Shown: positions 25,165 through 34,627, numbered from the stretch's first letter. The stretch is DNA of 64,000 nt from Enterocloster aldenensis (GCF_003434055.1 NZ_QVEX01000015.1:1-64000); one strand, 5' to 3'. Translations and numbers: made by a program. Notes: generated from the letters alone by a model not told the origin.

Positions 25165-25962
25165 TTACTGATTGTCAATTACCTCTCCCGCCATCTGCAC
25201 CATCTCTTCCGGTGTCAGGGAGCTGTCAAATGTTATCATACTATAAGAAATCCCCCCATCCGTCCATGTCACGCCTTTAATCACCTGATTCTCTACCTGG
25301 TCGGTGCCGTAGGAGATAAAAAGCTCGCCAGCGTCCGCCCTGGCCTGCTCCTCCTCTGATACCTGGTAGTCAGGAGGTACGAAAAGGTACTGGTCGGCCC
25401 TGTACATGACCGTTATCCCATTATGGTCAAAGGCCTGGCCAGGATTCCCCGATTCCCCGTAGTTTTCCATATTGCTTACGCTAAGATGGATATCCGGCAT
25501 ACCTGACTTTTTGTAGGTCAGGTTCACCTCTTCCCCCTTCTGCACCACATTTGACGCCTCATCCATATCGCTGCGCTCCACCGGGACCCCTGTGCTAAAA
25601 CAAAAACCGCTGCTAAATGTTTCCGGGGCTTTTGTGGTAAAACCAAGTTTTGCCTCCATCTCTCCAAGCTTATCATATGTGAAATCATTTGCATGGGAGC
25701 TGTGGGAACTGATTTGCGTCACCTTTCCCGCCGCCACTGCCGTCATGCTTCCTATAACACATACCGCTGCCGCCATCACCATGATTTTTCTAGGACTCCA
25801 TTTCCTCATTCCTGTTTCCTCCTCTATTTTCCGGTGGACAGAGCACCGCATCCTCTCTTCATCTGCAAAAGTTACCTGTAAAGACCCGGCCTGCTTCATA
25901 AGGGCATGGCTTATCTGCTCCTCAAAGCCTGCCATTTTCCTGTTTCCCTGCTGTCTGTTCAA
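25165..25962 (-). CDS. Putative anti-sigma factor, membrane-anchored
   Basis: A 265-residue protein with a cytoplasmic N-terminus of about 55 residues, one membrane helix (KIMVMAAAVCVIGSMTAVAA), and an outer domain rich in beta-type sequence (WTDGGISYSMITFDSSLTPEEMVQMAGEV near the end resembles DUF4367). Its start overlaps the stop of the sigma-factor gene by four bases, the classic arrangement for a sigma/anti-sigma pair. It would hold the sigma factor inactive until a surface signal arrives; the signal is unknown. Confidence 0.75.
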   Translation of the reverse strand: MNRQQGNRKMAGFEEQISHALMKQAGSLQVTFADEERMRCSVHRKIEEETGMRKWSPRKIMVMAAAVCVIGSMTAVAAGKVTQISSHSSHANDFTYDKLGEMEAKLGFTTKAPETFSSGFCFSTGVPVERSDMDEASNVVQKGEEVNLTYKKSGMPDIHLSVSNMENYGESGNPGQAFDHNGITVMYRADQYLFVPPDYQVSEEEQARADAGELFISYGTDQVENQVIKGVTWTDGGISYSMITFDSSLTPEEMVQMAGEVIDNQ

Positions 25963-26522
25963 AAGGCTGCCTCCTTTCCTGCATCCTGCTGACTGGTCAG
26001 TTCCCTCTTTAGGTTTGTCCTGGCCGTATACAGCCTTGACTTGACAGTTCCCTCCATACAGCCCATGATACCTGCAATTTCCTTTGTTGACATCTGGCTA
26101 AAATAATAGAAGACCACAACCGTCCTCTGTTTGACCGGAAGATTTCTAATGGCCCGGTACAGCTCATCATCCCTATAATGGGCCAGAACTTCATCCAGAA
26201 CCGAGGATACCTGGGGTTCCTCCTCCCCATATACCTCCTCCACCGGCTGTTCCCTCCGGCTCTTCCTGCATATGCGCCAGGCCTCCCTGGTAAGCGTCCT
26301 GTAAAGCCAGCTGGAAAAACGTTCCGGTTCTTTTATCTTTTTTCGGTTCATCCAGCACAGCACAAAGGTTTCCTGCACAATATCCTCGCTGTCTGCATGA
26401 TTTCCGGATATGAGATATGCCATACGAAGCACTTTGGGGTAATAATAGCCCATAAGCTGGTCAAATGCCTGGCTGTCGCCTTCCGTCATCCTGCGCACAA
26501 GATATGTCACTGACTGCTCCAT
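25959..26522 (-). CDS. ECF-type RNA polymerase sigma factor
   Basis: A sigma-70 family protein of 187 residues. Region 2 contains AFDQLMGYYYPKVLRMAYLI and DSEDIVQETFVLCW; region 4 contains LPVKQRTVVVFYYFSQMSTKEIA and MEGTVKSRLYTARTNLK. The ATG at 26522 has AGGAGG 8 bases upstream, a better spacing than the ATG two codons earlier. It is followed, with a four-base overlap, by the putative anti-sigma gene. ECF factors usually control their own operon and envelope genes, but no target promoter can be named here. Confidence 0.93.
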   Translation of the reverse strand: MEQSVTYLVRRMTEGDSQAFDQLMGYYYPKVLRMAYLISGNHADSEDIVQETFVLCWMNRKKIKEPERFSSWLYRTLTREAWRICRKSRREQPVEEVYGEEEPQVSSVLDEVLAHYRDDELYRAIRNLPVKQRTVVVFYYFSQMSTKEIAGIMGCMEGTVKSRLYTARTNLKRELTSQQDAGKEAAF

Positions 26523-26658
26523 ATGCATCTCCTCCTTCCATCATTTTTATTCAATTTATCTGTTATCAGTATTGCCTGTTTTATCGGTGCACCTGTTATA
26601 TAGAGGAGTCTGCCGGGTAATCGGTTCATTTTTATTTATTTTTGCTTATTGGGACACC

Positions 26659-27432
26659 TCATCCTCCCACGGCCGCCTTCATCTGCCGTACATAGCTGCA
26701 CACAGGCTCCACGCATTCACTGCCATATTGGGCAACCATCTTTACAATCGCGCTTCCCACAATCACCCCGTCTGACTGGGCCGCCATTTCCCTGGCCTGC
26801 TCCGGTGTAGAGATTCCAAACCCTACTGCGCAGGGCACTTGCCTTGCCTGTTTTACCGTGTCCACCATTTCCTTTATATTGGTCGTAATCTGGCTGCGGA
26901 CACCGGTAACGCCCAGGGAGGATACGCAGTACACGAACCCTTCTGATTCCCTGGCAATGGCCTGGGCCCGCTCCTTAGAGGTGGGGGCCACCAGGTATAT
27001 CAGGACCATGCCGTATTTTTTACAGGCAGGAAGCAGCTCCTCCCGCTCCTCGAAAGGCATATCCGGCACAATCAAGGCATCAATTCCACAATCCGAGGCT
27101 TTTTTCATGAACTTATCCACACCATAGGCAAAAACAGGGTTGATATATGTCATGAACGCCAGCGGCACATCTGTCTTCTGCCGTATCCGCCTGACGCTGT
27201 CAAAAATCTTATCCGTGGTGGTGCCGGAAGCCAGGGCGCGCATATCCGCTTCCTGGATTACAATTCCCTCTGCCACCGGGTCGGAAAACGGTATGCCAAG
27301 CTCAATCAGGTCCGCCCCGGCCTCAGCCATGGCAGCAACCAGTTCCTCGGTCACCTTAAGATCCGGGTCGCCTGCTGTTATGAACGGTATGAATGCCTTC
27401 TTATTCCTAAACACTTCCTGTATCCTATTCAT
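26659..27432 (-). CDS. trpA: Tryptophan synthase alpha chain
   Basis: Cleaves indole-3-glycerol phosphate to indole and glyceraldehyde 3-phosphate; the indole passes to TrpB. From [20 protein letters not shown] the protein has 257 residues, normal length. The catalytic Glu lies in [15 protein letters not shown] and the Asp in [12 protein letters not shown] and GDPDL-type sequence. I chose the ATG at 27432: GGGGGTGG precedes it and it overlaps the trpB stop by eight bases, so translation is coupled. Last gene of the trp operon; no clear terminator follows before the sigma gene on the same strand. Confidence 0.96.
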   Translation of the reverse strand: MNRIQEVFRNKKAFIPFITAGDPDLKVTEELVAAMAEAGADLIELGIPFSDPVAEGIVIQEADMRALASGTTTDKIFDSVRRIRQKTDVPLAFMTYINPVFAYGVDKFMKKASDCGIDALIVPDMPFEEREELLPACKKYGMVLIYLVAPTSKERAQAIARESEGFVYCVSSLGVTGVRSQITTNIKEMVDTVKQARQVPCAVGFGISTPEQAREMAAQSDGVIVGSAIVKMVAQYGSECVEPVCSYVRQMKAAVGG

Positions 27433-28609
27433 AGAGTTCCACCCCCTTGTATCTTGCAATTGCCGCAACATCCTTATCTCCCCTGCCCGAAAGATTAATC
27501 ACTATAATCTGATCCTTATCCATGGTTTTTGCCGCCTTCCTGGCATATGCCACCGCATGTGCGCTTTCCACTGCCGGGATTATGCCTTCCATCCGTGAAA
27601 GATACTCAAATGAATCCACCGCCTCATCGTCTGTCACGGGAACATACTGCGCCCTTCCTTTATCATGGAGGGCCGCATGCTCAGGCCCGATTCCCGGATA
27701 GTCCAAACCAGCGGATATGGAGTAGACAGGCGCTATCTGCCCATATTCATCCTGGCAGAAGTAGGATTTCATCCCATGGAAAATGCCCAGCTTCCCGGTT
27801 GCGATGGTGGCAGCGGTCTTCTCCGTCCCCACACCCAGCCCGGCCGCCTCGCAGCCCACCAGCTTTACTCCCTCGTCACCGATGAATTCATAAAATGCCC
27901 CCATGGCATTGCTGCCTCCGCCCACACAAGCAATCACCATGTCCGGAAGCTTTCCTTCCTTCTCCATCAGCTGCGCCTTGATTTCCCTGCCAATCACGCT
28001 CTGGAAATCCCGGACCATCATCGGAAACGGATGAGGACCCATGACGGAACCGATGACATAGTGGGTATCGGATATCCGGTTGGTCCACTCCCTCAGTGTT
28101 TCATTGACAGCATCCTTTAATGTCTGGGTGCCGTTTGTCACCGGGTGCACCTTTGCCCCCAGAAGCTCCATACGGTATACGTTAAGGGCCTGGCGGTCCG
28201 TGTCCTCCTTGCCCATGAACACTTCACATTCCAGTCCCAGAAGGGCTGCCGCGGTTGCAGTAGCCACGCCGTGCTGCCCTGCTCCGGTCTCCGCAATCAC
28301 CCTGGTCTTTCCCATCTTTTTGGCCAGCAGCACCTGGCCCAGGGCATTGTTTATCTTATGGGAACCCGTGTGGTTTAAATCCTCCCTTTTCAGGTAGATC
28401 CTTGCCCCGCCCAGGTCTTTTGTCATCTTCTCTGCATAATACAGGCGCGACGGCCTGCCCGTATATTCCTCCAGCAGATATTTAAGCTCTGCCGTGAACT
28501 GAGGGTCATTTTTGTAATGTTCATATGCTGTTTCCAGCTCTGCCACGGCGCTCATCAGTGTTTCCGGTATGAACTGGCCGCCGTGGATTCCGAATCTTCC
28601 ATTTGACAT
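27425..28609 (-). CDS. trpB: Tryptophan synthase beta chain
   Basis: PLP enzyme joining indole and serine. The reading [19 protein letters not shown] is the standard TrpB1 start, giving 394 residues. The PLP lysine is in [13 protein letters not shown], the phosphate loop is [12 protein letters not shown], and the catalytic Glu is in [11 protein letters not shown]. The ATG at 28609 has AAAGGAG 9 bases upstream, and that site overlaps the trpF stop codon, so the upstream in-frame ATG at 28642 is unlikely to be used. Confidence 0.97.
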   Translation of the reverse strand: MSNGRFGIHGGQFIPETLMSAVAELETAYEHYKNDPQFTAELKYLLEEYTGRPSRLYYAEKMTKDLGGARIYLKREDLNHTGSHKINNALGQVLLAKKMGKTRVIAETGAGQHGVATATAAALLGLECEVFMGKEDTDRQALNVYRMELLGAKVHPVTNGTQTLKDAVNETLREWTNRISDTHYVIGSVMGPHPFPMMVRDFQSVIGREIKAQLMEKEGKLPDMVIACVGGGSNAMGAFYEFIGDEGVKLVGCEAAGLGVGTEKTAATIATGKLGIFHGMKSYFCQDEYGQIAPVYSISAGLDYPGIGPEHAALHDKGRAQYVPVTDDEAVDSFEYLSRMEGIIPAVESAHAVAYARKAAKTMDKDQIIVINLSGRGDKDVAAIARYKGVELYE

Positions 28610-28613
28610 TGTC

Positions 28614-29270
28614 TTAAGCTCCTTTGCATTCATTATATTCATTGATGGTCCTTACCATGGCCACCAGCTGTGCAATCCTCATCCGGTCCTTACGCCCCTG
28701 TGTCTCAGCGCCGCTGCTCACATCAATGCAGTACGGTTGGCAGGATGCTGCCTGAACCAGATTATCCGTGCTGATCCCTCCTGCCAGGAAAAACGGCTTT
28801 GTCAGTTCAGGAATCATGCTCCAGTCAAACCCGGCGCCAGCCCCTCCGTATGCATTGGCAGTATAGGTATCCAGAAGCAGATATTCACAGGGAAGCTCCT
28901 GCGCCCTCAGAATCTGCTCCGTATCCCTGACCCTTAACGCTTTTATGACCGGCAGGTCCGTATGGTCCTTTAGTTTCCTGATATAGCTGCTGTCCTCATC
29001 ACCGTGAAGCTGAATCATGTCAATCACAGGCTCCCGGCCATTTCCCTGGCCTGTCAGATAAAGGATCTCCTCCAACGGCGCATTGACAAATACCCCCACT
29101 GCCTTAATCCGTGTGTCCAGCTCGCTCTTAAGCTGCCTCGCCTTATCCGCCGATACCTGGCGGCTGCTCTTTGCAAATACAAAGCCGATATAATCCGGCC
29201 CCGCCTGGTTGACCGCCAGAATATCACTGAAGCGGCTGAGGCCGCAGATTTTGATTTTACATGGTTTCAT
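28614..29270 (-). CDS. trpF: Phosphoribosylanthranilate isomerase
   Basis: Fourth pathway step, an Amadori rearrangement. The 218-residue TIM barrel begins [13 protein letters not shown] with the catalytic Cys, has [13 protein letters not shown], and ends with [11 protein letters not shown] and IDVSSGAE, the phosphate-binding and catalytic Asp sites. AAGGAG stands 7 bases before the ATG. It follows trpC by 50 bases and is a separate gene, not fused to trpC as in enteric bacteria. Confidence 0.96.
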   Translation of the reverse strand: MKPCKIKICGLSRFSDILAVNQAGPDYIGFVFAKSSRQVSADKARQLKSELDTRIKAVGVFVNAPLEEILYLTGQGNGREPVIDMIQLHGDEDSSYIRKLKDHTDLPVIKALRVRDTEQILRAQELPCEYLLLDTYTANAYGGAGAGFDWSMIPELTKPFFLAGGISTDNLVQAASCQPYCIDVSSGAETQGRKDRMRIAQLVAMVRTINEYNECKGA

Positions 29271-29320
29271 TTGATGGCTCCTTCATTTACTAACTTTTCC
29301 TGTTTAATCGCCTCCGCGTT

Positions 29321-30142
29321 TTATCTGCATCCGCGCTTCAGCTCCGCCAAAGCCGCTTTCCTGTCCGGCGCCCTCATAAGCGTCTCGCCAATCAGGACCG
29401 CGTCCACCTCTGCCTCTGCCAGGGCCTCTATGTCCCGGGCTGTCCTGATGCCGCTCTCAGCCACGAATATGGTGTCAGGCCCCACCAGTCTCCTGAGCTT
29501 TAACGCATTGGAGAAGTCCACCTCAAAGGTTTTTAAGTTCCTGTTATTAATCCCAATGATACCGGCCCCGGCGTCCGCCGCCATGGAAACCTCCTCCTCT
29601 GAGTGGGCTTCCACAAGGGCGGATAGCCCCAGCTCCCGGCTGATGCGTATATACTGCTTCAGCTGTTCCCTGCCCAGAAGGGAACAGATGAGAAGCACGG
29701 CCGATGCCCCCAGCAGCCTGGCCTCATATATCTGGTAGGGGTCAACCGTAAAATCCTTCCTCAGGAGGGGAAGCCGGACCGCCTGGTGTATTTCCTCCAG
29801 ATACCTGTCATTTCCCAGGAAAAATTCCGGTTCGGTCAGCACGGAAATAGCGTCTGCGCCAGCTTCCATATATTCTTCTGCAATGTCCACATATGGGAAG
29901 TCCGGCGCGATCAGGCCCTTGGACGGGGAGGCCTTTTTTACTTCACAGATAAATGATATACCCGGACCGGACAGCGCCTGTTCAAAGTCCCCAGGGCTGT
30001 TGGAATCCCCCTTACCGCATCCTCTGCCCTTAAGGCTTTCTGCACATGCAAGTGCCTCCATCATTACCAGGTCCAGCGGTTTTATACGCTTTTTCTCCTC
30101 CACCCGCCTGCGGGCAGCCCCTGCAATCCTGTCCAGTATCAT
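29321..30142 (-). CDS. trpC: Indole-3-glycerol phosphate synthase
   Basis: Ring-closing step giving indole-3-glycerol phosphate. The 273-residue barrel contains FICEVKKASPSKGLIAPDF, SVLTEPEFFLGNDRYL, PLLRKDFTVDPYQIYEA, GINNRNLKTFEVD and VAESGIRTARDI, all family signatures. There is a short charged insert near residue 40 (GRGCGKGDSNSPG) that is longer than usual. The ATG overlaps the trpD stop by four bases and AAGGAG lies 8 bases upstream. Confidence 0.96.
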   Translation of the reverse strand: MILDRIAGAARRRVEEKKRIKPLDLVMMEALACAESLKGRGCGKGDSNSPGDFEQALSGPGISFICEVKKASPSKGLIAPDFPYVDIAEEYMEAGADAISVLTEPEFFLGNDRYLEEIHQAVRLPLLRKDFTVDPYQIYEARLLGASAVLLICSLLGREQLKQYIRISRELGLSALVEAHSEEEVSMAADAGAGIIGINNRNLKTFEVDFSNALKLRRLVGPDTIFVAESGIRTARDIEALAEAEVDAVLIGETLMRAPDRKAALAELKRGCR

Positions 30143-31197
30143 GAGGCCTTCTCCTTTTTACCCGCCCCATCCATTGCGGTTCCTGACGCCTGGCCGGTGG
30201 CCCTTATGAATTCCTCCATCTTCCCAATGGCCGCGCCTGAATCAATGATGTCACGGGCCTTCTTTATACAGTCCTTAACCGTGCAGTCATCAATGCCCAG
30301 ATATAGGCTGAGGGCTGCGTTGAGCACCACCACATCCCGCTTTGGCCCGGTCAGCCTGCCGGAAAGTATATCCCTTGTGATGGCTGCATTTTCCTGGGGC
30401 GTGCCTCCGATAAGCTCCTCCAGCTTACAGGCTGTAAGGCCCAGTTCTTCCGGCGTCATGTCGTAGGATGACAGCTGTCCGAACCGTATCTCACACACAT
30501 GGGTAGGTCCTGTTAAGGTTGCCTCGTCCAGGCCATCGCCGCCGCAGACCACCATGCCCCGTTTCACTCCCAGGTTAGCCAGTACCTGTGCCAGGGGCTC
30601 CACCAATTCCCTGCTGTAGACGCCCAGAAGCTGCATGGACGCCCCCGCAGGATTGGACAGGGGACCTAATATATTGAAAATGCTTCTGATTCCTATTTCC
30701 TTCCTCACCGGCGCAGCGTATTTCATGGATGAGTGGTAGGCCGGGGCGAAAAGAAAACACATGCCTGTCTGTTCCAGCACCGCCCCTGCCTGGTCCGCTG
30801 TCAGGGCAAGTTTTACTCCCAGACACTCCAGCACGTCTGCGGCGCCGCTCTTACTGGATACGCTGCGGTTTCCGTGTTTTGCCACACGGATTCCTCCGGC
30901 CGCTGCCACGAATGCACTTGTAGTGGAAATATTGAAGGTTCCCACTTCATCCCCTCCCGTTCCTACAATATCCATGACCGGGAAGGCCGGGGTCAGCTTT
31001 ACTGCTTTATCCCTCATGACCGTTGCACAGGCCGTAATCTCGTCAATGGTCTCCCCCTTCATCCTGAGTGCCGTGAGGAACGAGGATATCTGTGCCTGGG
31101 TTGCCTCCCCGCTCATGATCTCATCCATGACCGCCTTTGTTGTATCAAAATCCAGGTCTGCCCTTTCTACTAACTGATGGATTGCCTTCTGAATCAT
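30139..31197 (-). CDS. trpD: Anthranilate phosphoribosyltransferase
   Basis: Adds phosphoribose to anthranilate. About 352 residues, with VDIVGTGGDEVGTFNIST-type PRPP-binding glycine loop, KHGNRSVSSKSGAADVLE, and the anthranilate-site RSIFNILGPLSNPA. I preferred the ATG at 31197, which has AAGGAG 7 bases upstream, to the ATG two codons earlier, where the site would be too close. It lies 65 bases after trpG and is coupled by overlap to trpC. Confidence 0.96.
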   Translation of the reverse strand: MIQKAIHQLVERADLDFDTTKAVMDEIMSGEATQAQISSFLTALRMKGETIDEITACATVMRDKAVKLTPAFPVMDIVGTGGDEVGTFNISTTSAFVAAAGGIRVAKHGNRSVSSKSGAADVLECLGVKLALTADQAGAVLEQTGMCFLFAPAYHSSMKYAAPVRKEIGIRSIFNILGPLSNPAGASMQLLGVYSRELVEPLAQVLANLGVKRGMVVCGGDGLDEATLTGPTHVCEIRFGQLSSYDMTPEELGLTACKLEELIGGTPQENAAITRDILSGRLTGPKRDVVVLNAALSLYLGIDDCTVKDCIKKARDIIDSGAAIGKMEEFIRATGQASGTAMDGAGKKEKAS

Positions 31198-31262
31198 AAT
31201 CATTCTCCTTTTTTATAAAAATTCGGCTGCCATGTCATATATGGCTGCCCATATCATCGTGT

Positions 31263-31844
31263 TTACGCCGGGGAAACCAGTGAGAGGAAATTCTCTAATA
31301 TTGTTTTCCCGTCCGGTGTCAGGATGGATTCCGGATGGAACTGAAGTCCGTAAACCGGGTACTCCCTGTGCTGCACGGCCATCACTTCCCCATCCTCCCA
31401 ATCCTTTGCAATGATTTCAAGTTCCCGGGGCAGGCTGTCTTCCTCTGCTGCCAGGGAGTGGTATCTGGCGGCCTGTATCCTGGACGCCAGCCCTTTAAAC
31501 AAGGGGGATTGTCTGTTCACCTCAATGCTGCCCTGCTTTCCGTGCATCAGCTTCCCTGCGTGTACGATGGTCCCTCCGAAGGCTTCACAGATTCCCTGAT
31601 GCCCAAGGCATACTCCCAGGATAGGCATCCTGCCCTTCAGCTCGCGCACCGCCTGTTCCAGGATACCGGCATCCTTTGGATATCCGGGTCCCGGGGACAG
31701 GACCAGATGGCTGGGGGACATTTCCTTAATGTCCTCCACGGTGACCTTATCGTTGCGCACCACCCTGATATCCGGGCTGATGCTTCCAATCATCTGTACC
31801 AGGTTGTAGGAAAAGCTGTCGTAGTTATCAATCAGAAGTATCAT
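31263..31844 (-). CDS. trpG: Anthranilate synthase glutamine amidotransferase subunit
   Basis: Supplies ammonia from glutamine to TrpE. The 193-residue class I amidotransferase starts MILLIDNYDSFSYNLVQ and has the nucleophile in ILGVCLGHQGICEAFGG and the His-Glu pair in LQFHPESIL. It overlaps the trpE stop by four bases and has GGGGAGG upstream. Such subunits are often shared with folate synthesis; position here favours tryptophan. Confidence 0.96.
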   Translation of the reverse strand: MILLIDNYDSFSYNLVQMIGSISPDIRVVRNDKVTVEDIKEMSPSHLVLSPGPGYPKDAGILEQAVRELKGRMPILGVCLGHQGICEAFGGTIVHAGKLMHGKQGSIEVNRQSPLFKGLASRIQAARYHSLAAEEDSLPRELEIIAKDWEDGEVMAVQHREYPVYGLQFHPESILTPDGKTILENFLSLVSPA

Positions 31845-33406
31845 TTATCATCTACCTCCCCTGCGTTCTCTATGGCGTTCATCACTGCCATTGCCTTGTT
31901 CTCGGATTCCTCATATTCCTTTTCAGGTACGCTGTCCGCCACAATGCCCCCTCCGGACTGGACAATGACTGTCCCGTTCTGCTTGACTGCCATGCGGATG
32001 GCAATGCATGTATCCAGGTTCCCGGTAAAATCAAGGTAGCCAAGGGCTCCTCCGTATATTCCCCTGGGCGTCTGCTCCAATTCTTCGATAATCTGGCAGG
32101 CCCTGATTTTGGGCGCCCCTGACAGGGTTCCTGCGGGCAGCAGGGCTTCAATTGCAGAACAGCCGTCATATCCGGGTTTTATATCCCCTTCCACCTGGGA
32201 GCAGATGTGCATGATTTTAGAATAGCGGTGTATCATTTTGTACTCTGTCACTTCCACGGAATCAAAGGATGCAATCCGTCCGATATCATTCCTTCCCAAA
32301 TCCACCAGCATGTTGTGCTCTGACAGTTCCTTTTCATCTGCAAGCAGTTCCTTTTCCAGTCTCCGGTCCTCTTCATCCGTGGCTCCCCTGGGCCTTGATC
32401 CGGCTACCGGGAAGGTGGTCAGGCGTCCGTCCTTAAGGCGGATTAATGTTTCCGGGGACGTGCTTATGATTTCATCGTCATCTATGTTCATGTACACCAT
32501 GTAGGGCGAAGGATTGGTGGTACGCAGGACCCGGTAGGCGTTTAACAGGCTGCCGCTGCAGGGACTGGCAAACTGCCTGGAGATGACTGCCTGGAAAATG
32601 TCGCCCTCCAGGATGTATTCCTTTGTCTTTTTAACGATGTCACAATAGGCTTTCTTAGATACATTACAGGCGAAAACGGGTTTTGGCCCGGATGTAAGTT
32701 TTTTCAGTGGGGCCGTCTCATGAATCAGGGATGCGATGGCCTCAATCTCCCCGCACGCCCTTCCATACTCCTTCATCAGATATTCCAGGTACTGGGTCTC
32801 CTTGGGGCGTGAATCCGGGGACGGGGGATTTATGGTTACCAGTCCCCGGGAACCGGATTGATTAAGGGCGGGCCTTCCGGTCCTCATATTTACCACAATC
32901 CCGATTTTCTGCTTCAGGTGGTCGTAGGCAATCACCTTGTCAAACAGCATCAGGTCGTAATCATTGGCTTCCCCCCTGGAGATATGAAGGGTGGGTTCCG
33001 CATATCCAATCATGGCATATGCAAAATATCCTACGAAGCCGCCCGTAAAAGGAGGTTCCCCCTCAAGCCGCGGGGACTGGTAACGGTTCAGGATTTCCCT
33101 TAGGACCTGAAGGGGCTGGCTGGTGGTGATGGTCTGGGACGGTATCTCCTGCATGCTGCTTTCAATGGTTACCAGACCGTTTCTGCAGGTCACCCGCATG
33201 ACAGGGTCATATCCCAGGAAGGAATAGCGCGCCCATTTTTCCCCGCCTTCAATGCTCTCCAGAAGGTAAAAGCGGCGGCTCCTCCCTGCGATGCGCCGCA
33301 GCAGGGTGATGGGTGTGACGATGTCTGCGTATACCTCGCGGCAGATTGGGATGATATCGTATTGGCGGGAAAGATTCAGTATTTCTTCACAGGTTGGGAT
33401 AATCAT
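31841..33406 (-). CDS. trpE: Anthranilate synthase component I
   Basis: Makes anthranilate from chorismate with TrpG. Its 521 residues include FYLLESIEGGEKWARYSFLG, whose LLES block forms part of the tryptophan feedback site in known enzymes, PVAGSRPRGATDEEDRRLEKEL, HNMLVDLGRNDIGR, ALLPAGTLSGAPKIRAC and YGGALGYLDFTGNLDTCI. AAGGAG stands 10 bases before the ATG. First gene of the operon, preceded by a 24-base tandem repeat and a Trp T-box leader, so both feedback inhibition and tRNA-controlled transcription are expected. Confidence 0.97.
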   Translation of the reverse strand: MIIPTCEEILNLSRQYDIIPICREVYADIVTPITLLRRIAGRSRRFYLLESIEGGEKWARYSFLGYDPVMRVTCRNGLVTIESSMQEIPSQTITTSQPLQVLREILNRYQSPRLEGEPPFTGGFVGYFAYAMIGYAEPTLHISRGEANDYDLMLFDKVIAYDHLKQKIGIVVNMRTGRPALNQSGSRGLVTINPPSPDSRPKETQYLEYLMKEYGRACGEIEAIASLIHETAPLKKLTSGPKPVFACNVSKKAYCDIVKKTKEYILEGDIFQAVISRQFASPCSGSLLNAYRVLRTTNPSPYMVYMNIDDDEIISTSPETLIRLKDGRLTTFPVAGSRPRGATDEEDRRLEKELLADEKELSEHNMLVDLGRNDIGRIASFDSVEVTEYKMIHRYSKIMHICSQVEGDIKPGYDGCSAIEALLPAGTLSGAPKIRACQIIEELEQTPRGIYGGALGYLDFTGNLDTCIAIRMAVKQNGTVIVQSGGGIVADSVPEKEYEESENKAMAVMNAIENAGEVDDK

Positions 33407-33429
33407 ATGGGAATGTCTCCTTTCTGGCT

Positions 33430-33501
33430 TCGGGGTTGGCTGTAAGTCTGGCTGAAGGATTAGCTGTAAGTCTGGATGCAGGGTTGGCTCTTAGTCTGGC
33501 T
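33430..33501 (-). repeat. 24-bp tandem repeat between the T-box and trpE
   Basis: Three adjacent 24-base units (33430-33453, 33454-33477, 33478-33501) share AGCCAGACTTACAGCCAACC on the minus strand with a few changes, and a fourth, partial unit reaches the trpE ribosome site. It lies in the untranslated leader, after the T-box terminator. Function unknown. Confidence 0.8.
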
Positions 33502-33521
33502 TTGGGGCCGGTTATGGGTTC

Positions 33522-33578
33522 AAAAAAAGAAGCCTCCATCCCTAAGCTGACCATATGTCAGCAGGGACAAAAGCTTCT
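33522..33578 (-). terminator. T-box regulated terminator upstream of trpE
   Basis: GAAGCTTTTGTCCCT pairs with AGGGATGGAGGCTTC (with bulges) and is followed by TTTTTTT on the minus strand; its 5' side overlaps the antiterminator region. Confidence 0.88.
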
Positions 33579-33643
33579 GAAAACTTCTGCGGTACCACCC
33601 TTGTTGGCGTATTCCTGTCCCATGGAGTCCATTCCATGGATAT

Positions 33644-33675
33644 AAAAAAGCATCAAGTTATAATTAACCTGATGC
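33644..33675 (-). terminator. Second terminator-like hairpin inside the T-box leader
   Basis: GCATCAGGTTA pairs with TAACTTGATGC (one mismatch) and is directly followed by TTTTTTAT. It lies in the place of the T-box stem III, before the antiterminator. It could pause or stop RNA polymerase on its own. Confidence 0.6.
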
Positions 33676-33928
33676 TGTGTCATCGAACAAGAATTGTAAT
33701 ACGCCCGCTCTGTAACGCACCATCATGCGTCCTCCCTGGTAACGGTGGGATACCCGTCAGCCCATACTCCCATCTGCTTCACGCGGTTGGTTTCCAGCTG
33801 CCCTCGCAGGTCCATTCAGACTCTAATCCAACGCTCCCTTACACCAACCGGAAGCTCTCTGTGCCTGGCATTACAATCTTACTTACTCCTGCTCAACAGT
33901 TTTTTATGTTTTGTTGAATGTTGAGCTT

Positions 33929-33957
33929 ATTATAATCACATGGCAATTAATTGTCAA
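33929..33957 (-). promoter_or_regulatory. trpE: Consensus trp operon promoter
   Basis: Perfect TTGACA (33952-33957), 17-base spacer, perfect TATAAT (33929-33934) on the minus strand. The -35 lies within the last codons of thiE and the spacer covers the thiE stop codon. Confidence 0.88.
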
Positions 33958-34627
33958 CTGTTTTTTGGAAATTTCTTGAACTGCTGCAAATTTTTATCAT
34001 GGCCTCTTTTAGCCGTCCTGTGGTCAGGCATATGTCCTGGGCTGCAAAAATACCGGAAACAATCGCTGCCCCGGCCACGTGGCTGCCTTCCAAAAGCCCG
34101 ATGTTATCCAGGTTAATCCCGCCGATAGCCACGACGGGAATGTCTGAACAATCGCATATGGCCCGCAGGGTCTCCATGGTCATGGGTCTGGCATCGGATT
34201 TGGTGGTTGTGCCGAAAACAGCCCCGCTGCCCAGGTAATCCGCGCCCTGGGCGCATGCCTTTCTGGCCTGCTCCACGGTCTTGGCAGTTACCCCAAGGAT
34301 CCGGTCAGGTCCCAGCAGCTTCCTGGCCAGCCCTGCATCCATGTCATCCTGCCCCACATGGAGCCCGTCCGCGCCGCAGGCCAGGGCCAGTTCTATGTTA
34401 TCGTCAATAATCAGCGGGACATGAAAACGCCCTGTCAATTCCCGGAGTTCCATTGCTTCGGCCAGCATCTGGTCATAATTCCCCCGGTCCAGGCCCTTTT
34501 CCCTGAACTGGACCATGGTGGCTCCTCCTTTCAGGGCTTCCTCCACCTGTCCGCACAGACTCCTGCCCTTTGTCCACGCCCTGTCCGTCACCGCATATAT
34601 CAAAAGCTGGTTCCTATGAAATTTCAA
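33947..34627 (-). CDS. thiE: Thiamine phosphate synthase
   Basis: Joins HMP pyrophosphate and thiazole phosphate to thiamine phosphate. The TIM barrel contains LIYAVTDRAW, MVQFREKGLDRGNYDQMLAEA, HVGQDDMDAGLARKLLG, YLGSGAVFGTTTKSDA and VVAIGGINLDN, giving about 226 residues. I propose TTG at 34627 as start: GGGAAAAGGA sits just upstream and it overlaps the thiM stop by 14 bases; ATG at 34657 would overlap by 44 bases without a good site. There is no terminator between thiE and the trp promoter. Confidence 0.93.
   Translation of the reverse strand: MKFHRNQLLIYAVTDRAWTKGRSLCGQVEEALKGGATMVQFREKGLDRGNYDQMLAEAMELRELTGRFHVPLIIDDNIELALACGADGLHVGQDDMDAGLARKLLGPDRILGVTAKTVEQARKACAQGADYLGSGAVFGTTTKSDARPMTMETLRAICDCSDIPVVAIGGINLDNIGLLEGSHVAGAAIVSGIFAAQDICLTTGRLKEAMIKICSSSRNFQKTVDN

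Larger units (their letters stand above)
33522..33925 (-). promoter_or_regulatory. Trp-specific T-box leader with terminator
   Basis: A leader RNA that reads uncharged tRNA-Trp. On the minus strand it has the T-box AAGGGTGGTACCGC (33588-33601 region), a specifier loop GAATGGACC with the Trp codon UGG at 33812-33814, the AG-rich conserved GGGAGTATGGGC-type segment, and a terminator stem ending in seven T residues (33522-33578). When tRNA-Trp is uncharged, pairing of its end with the T-box bulge would favour the antiterminator and switch on trpEGDCFBA. The 3' boundary is the terminator; the 5' boundary is set from the promoter. Confidence 0.93.

Noticed and set aside
26529..26658. Terminator for the trp operon after trpA
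   Set aside because: No stem with a T-run is visible; read-through to the sigma gene cannot be excluded, so nothing is listed.
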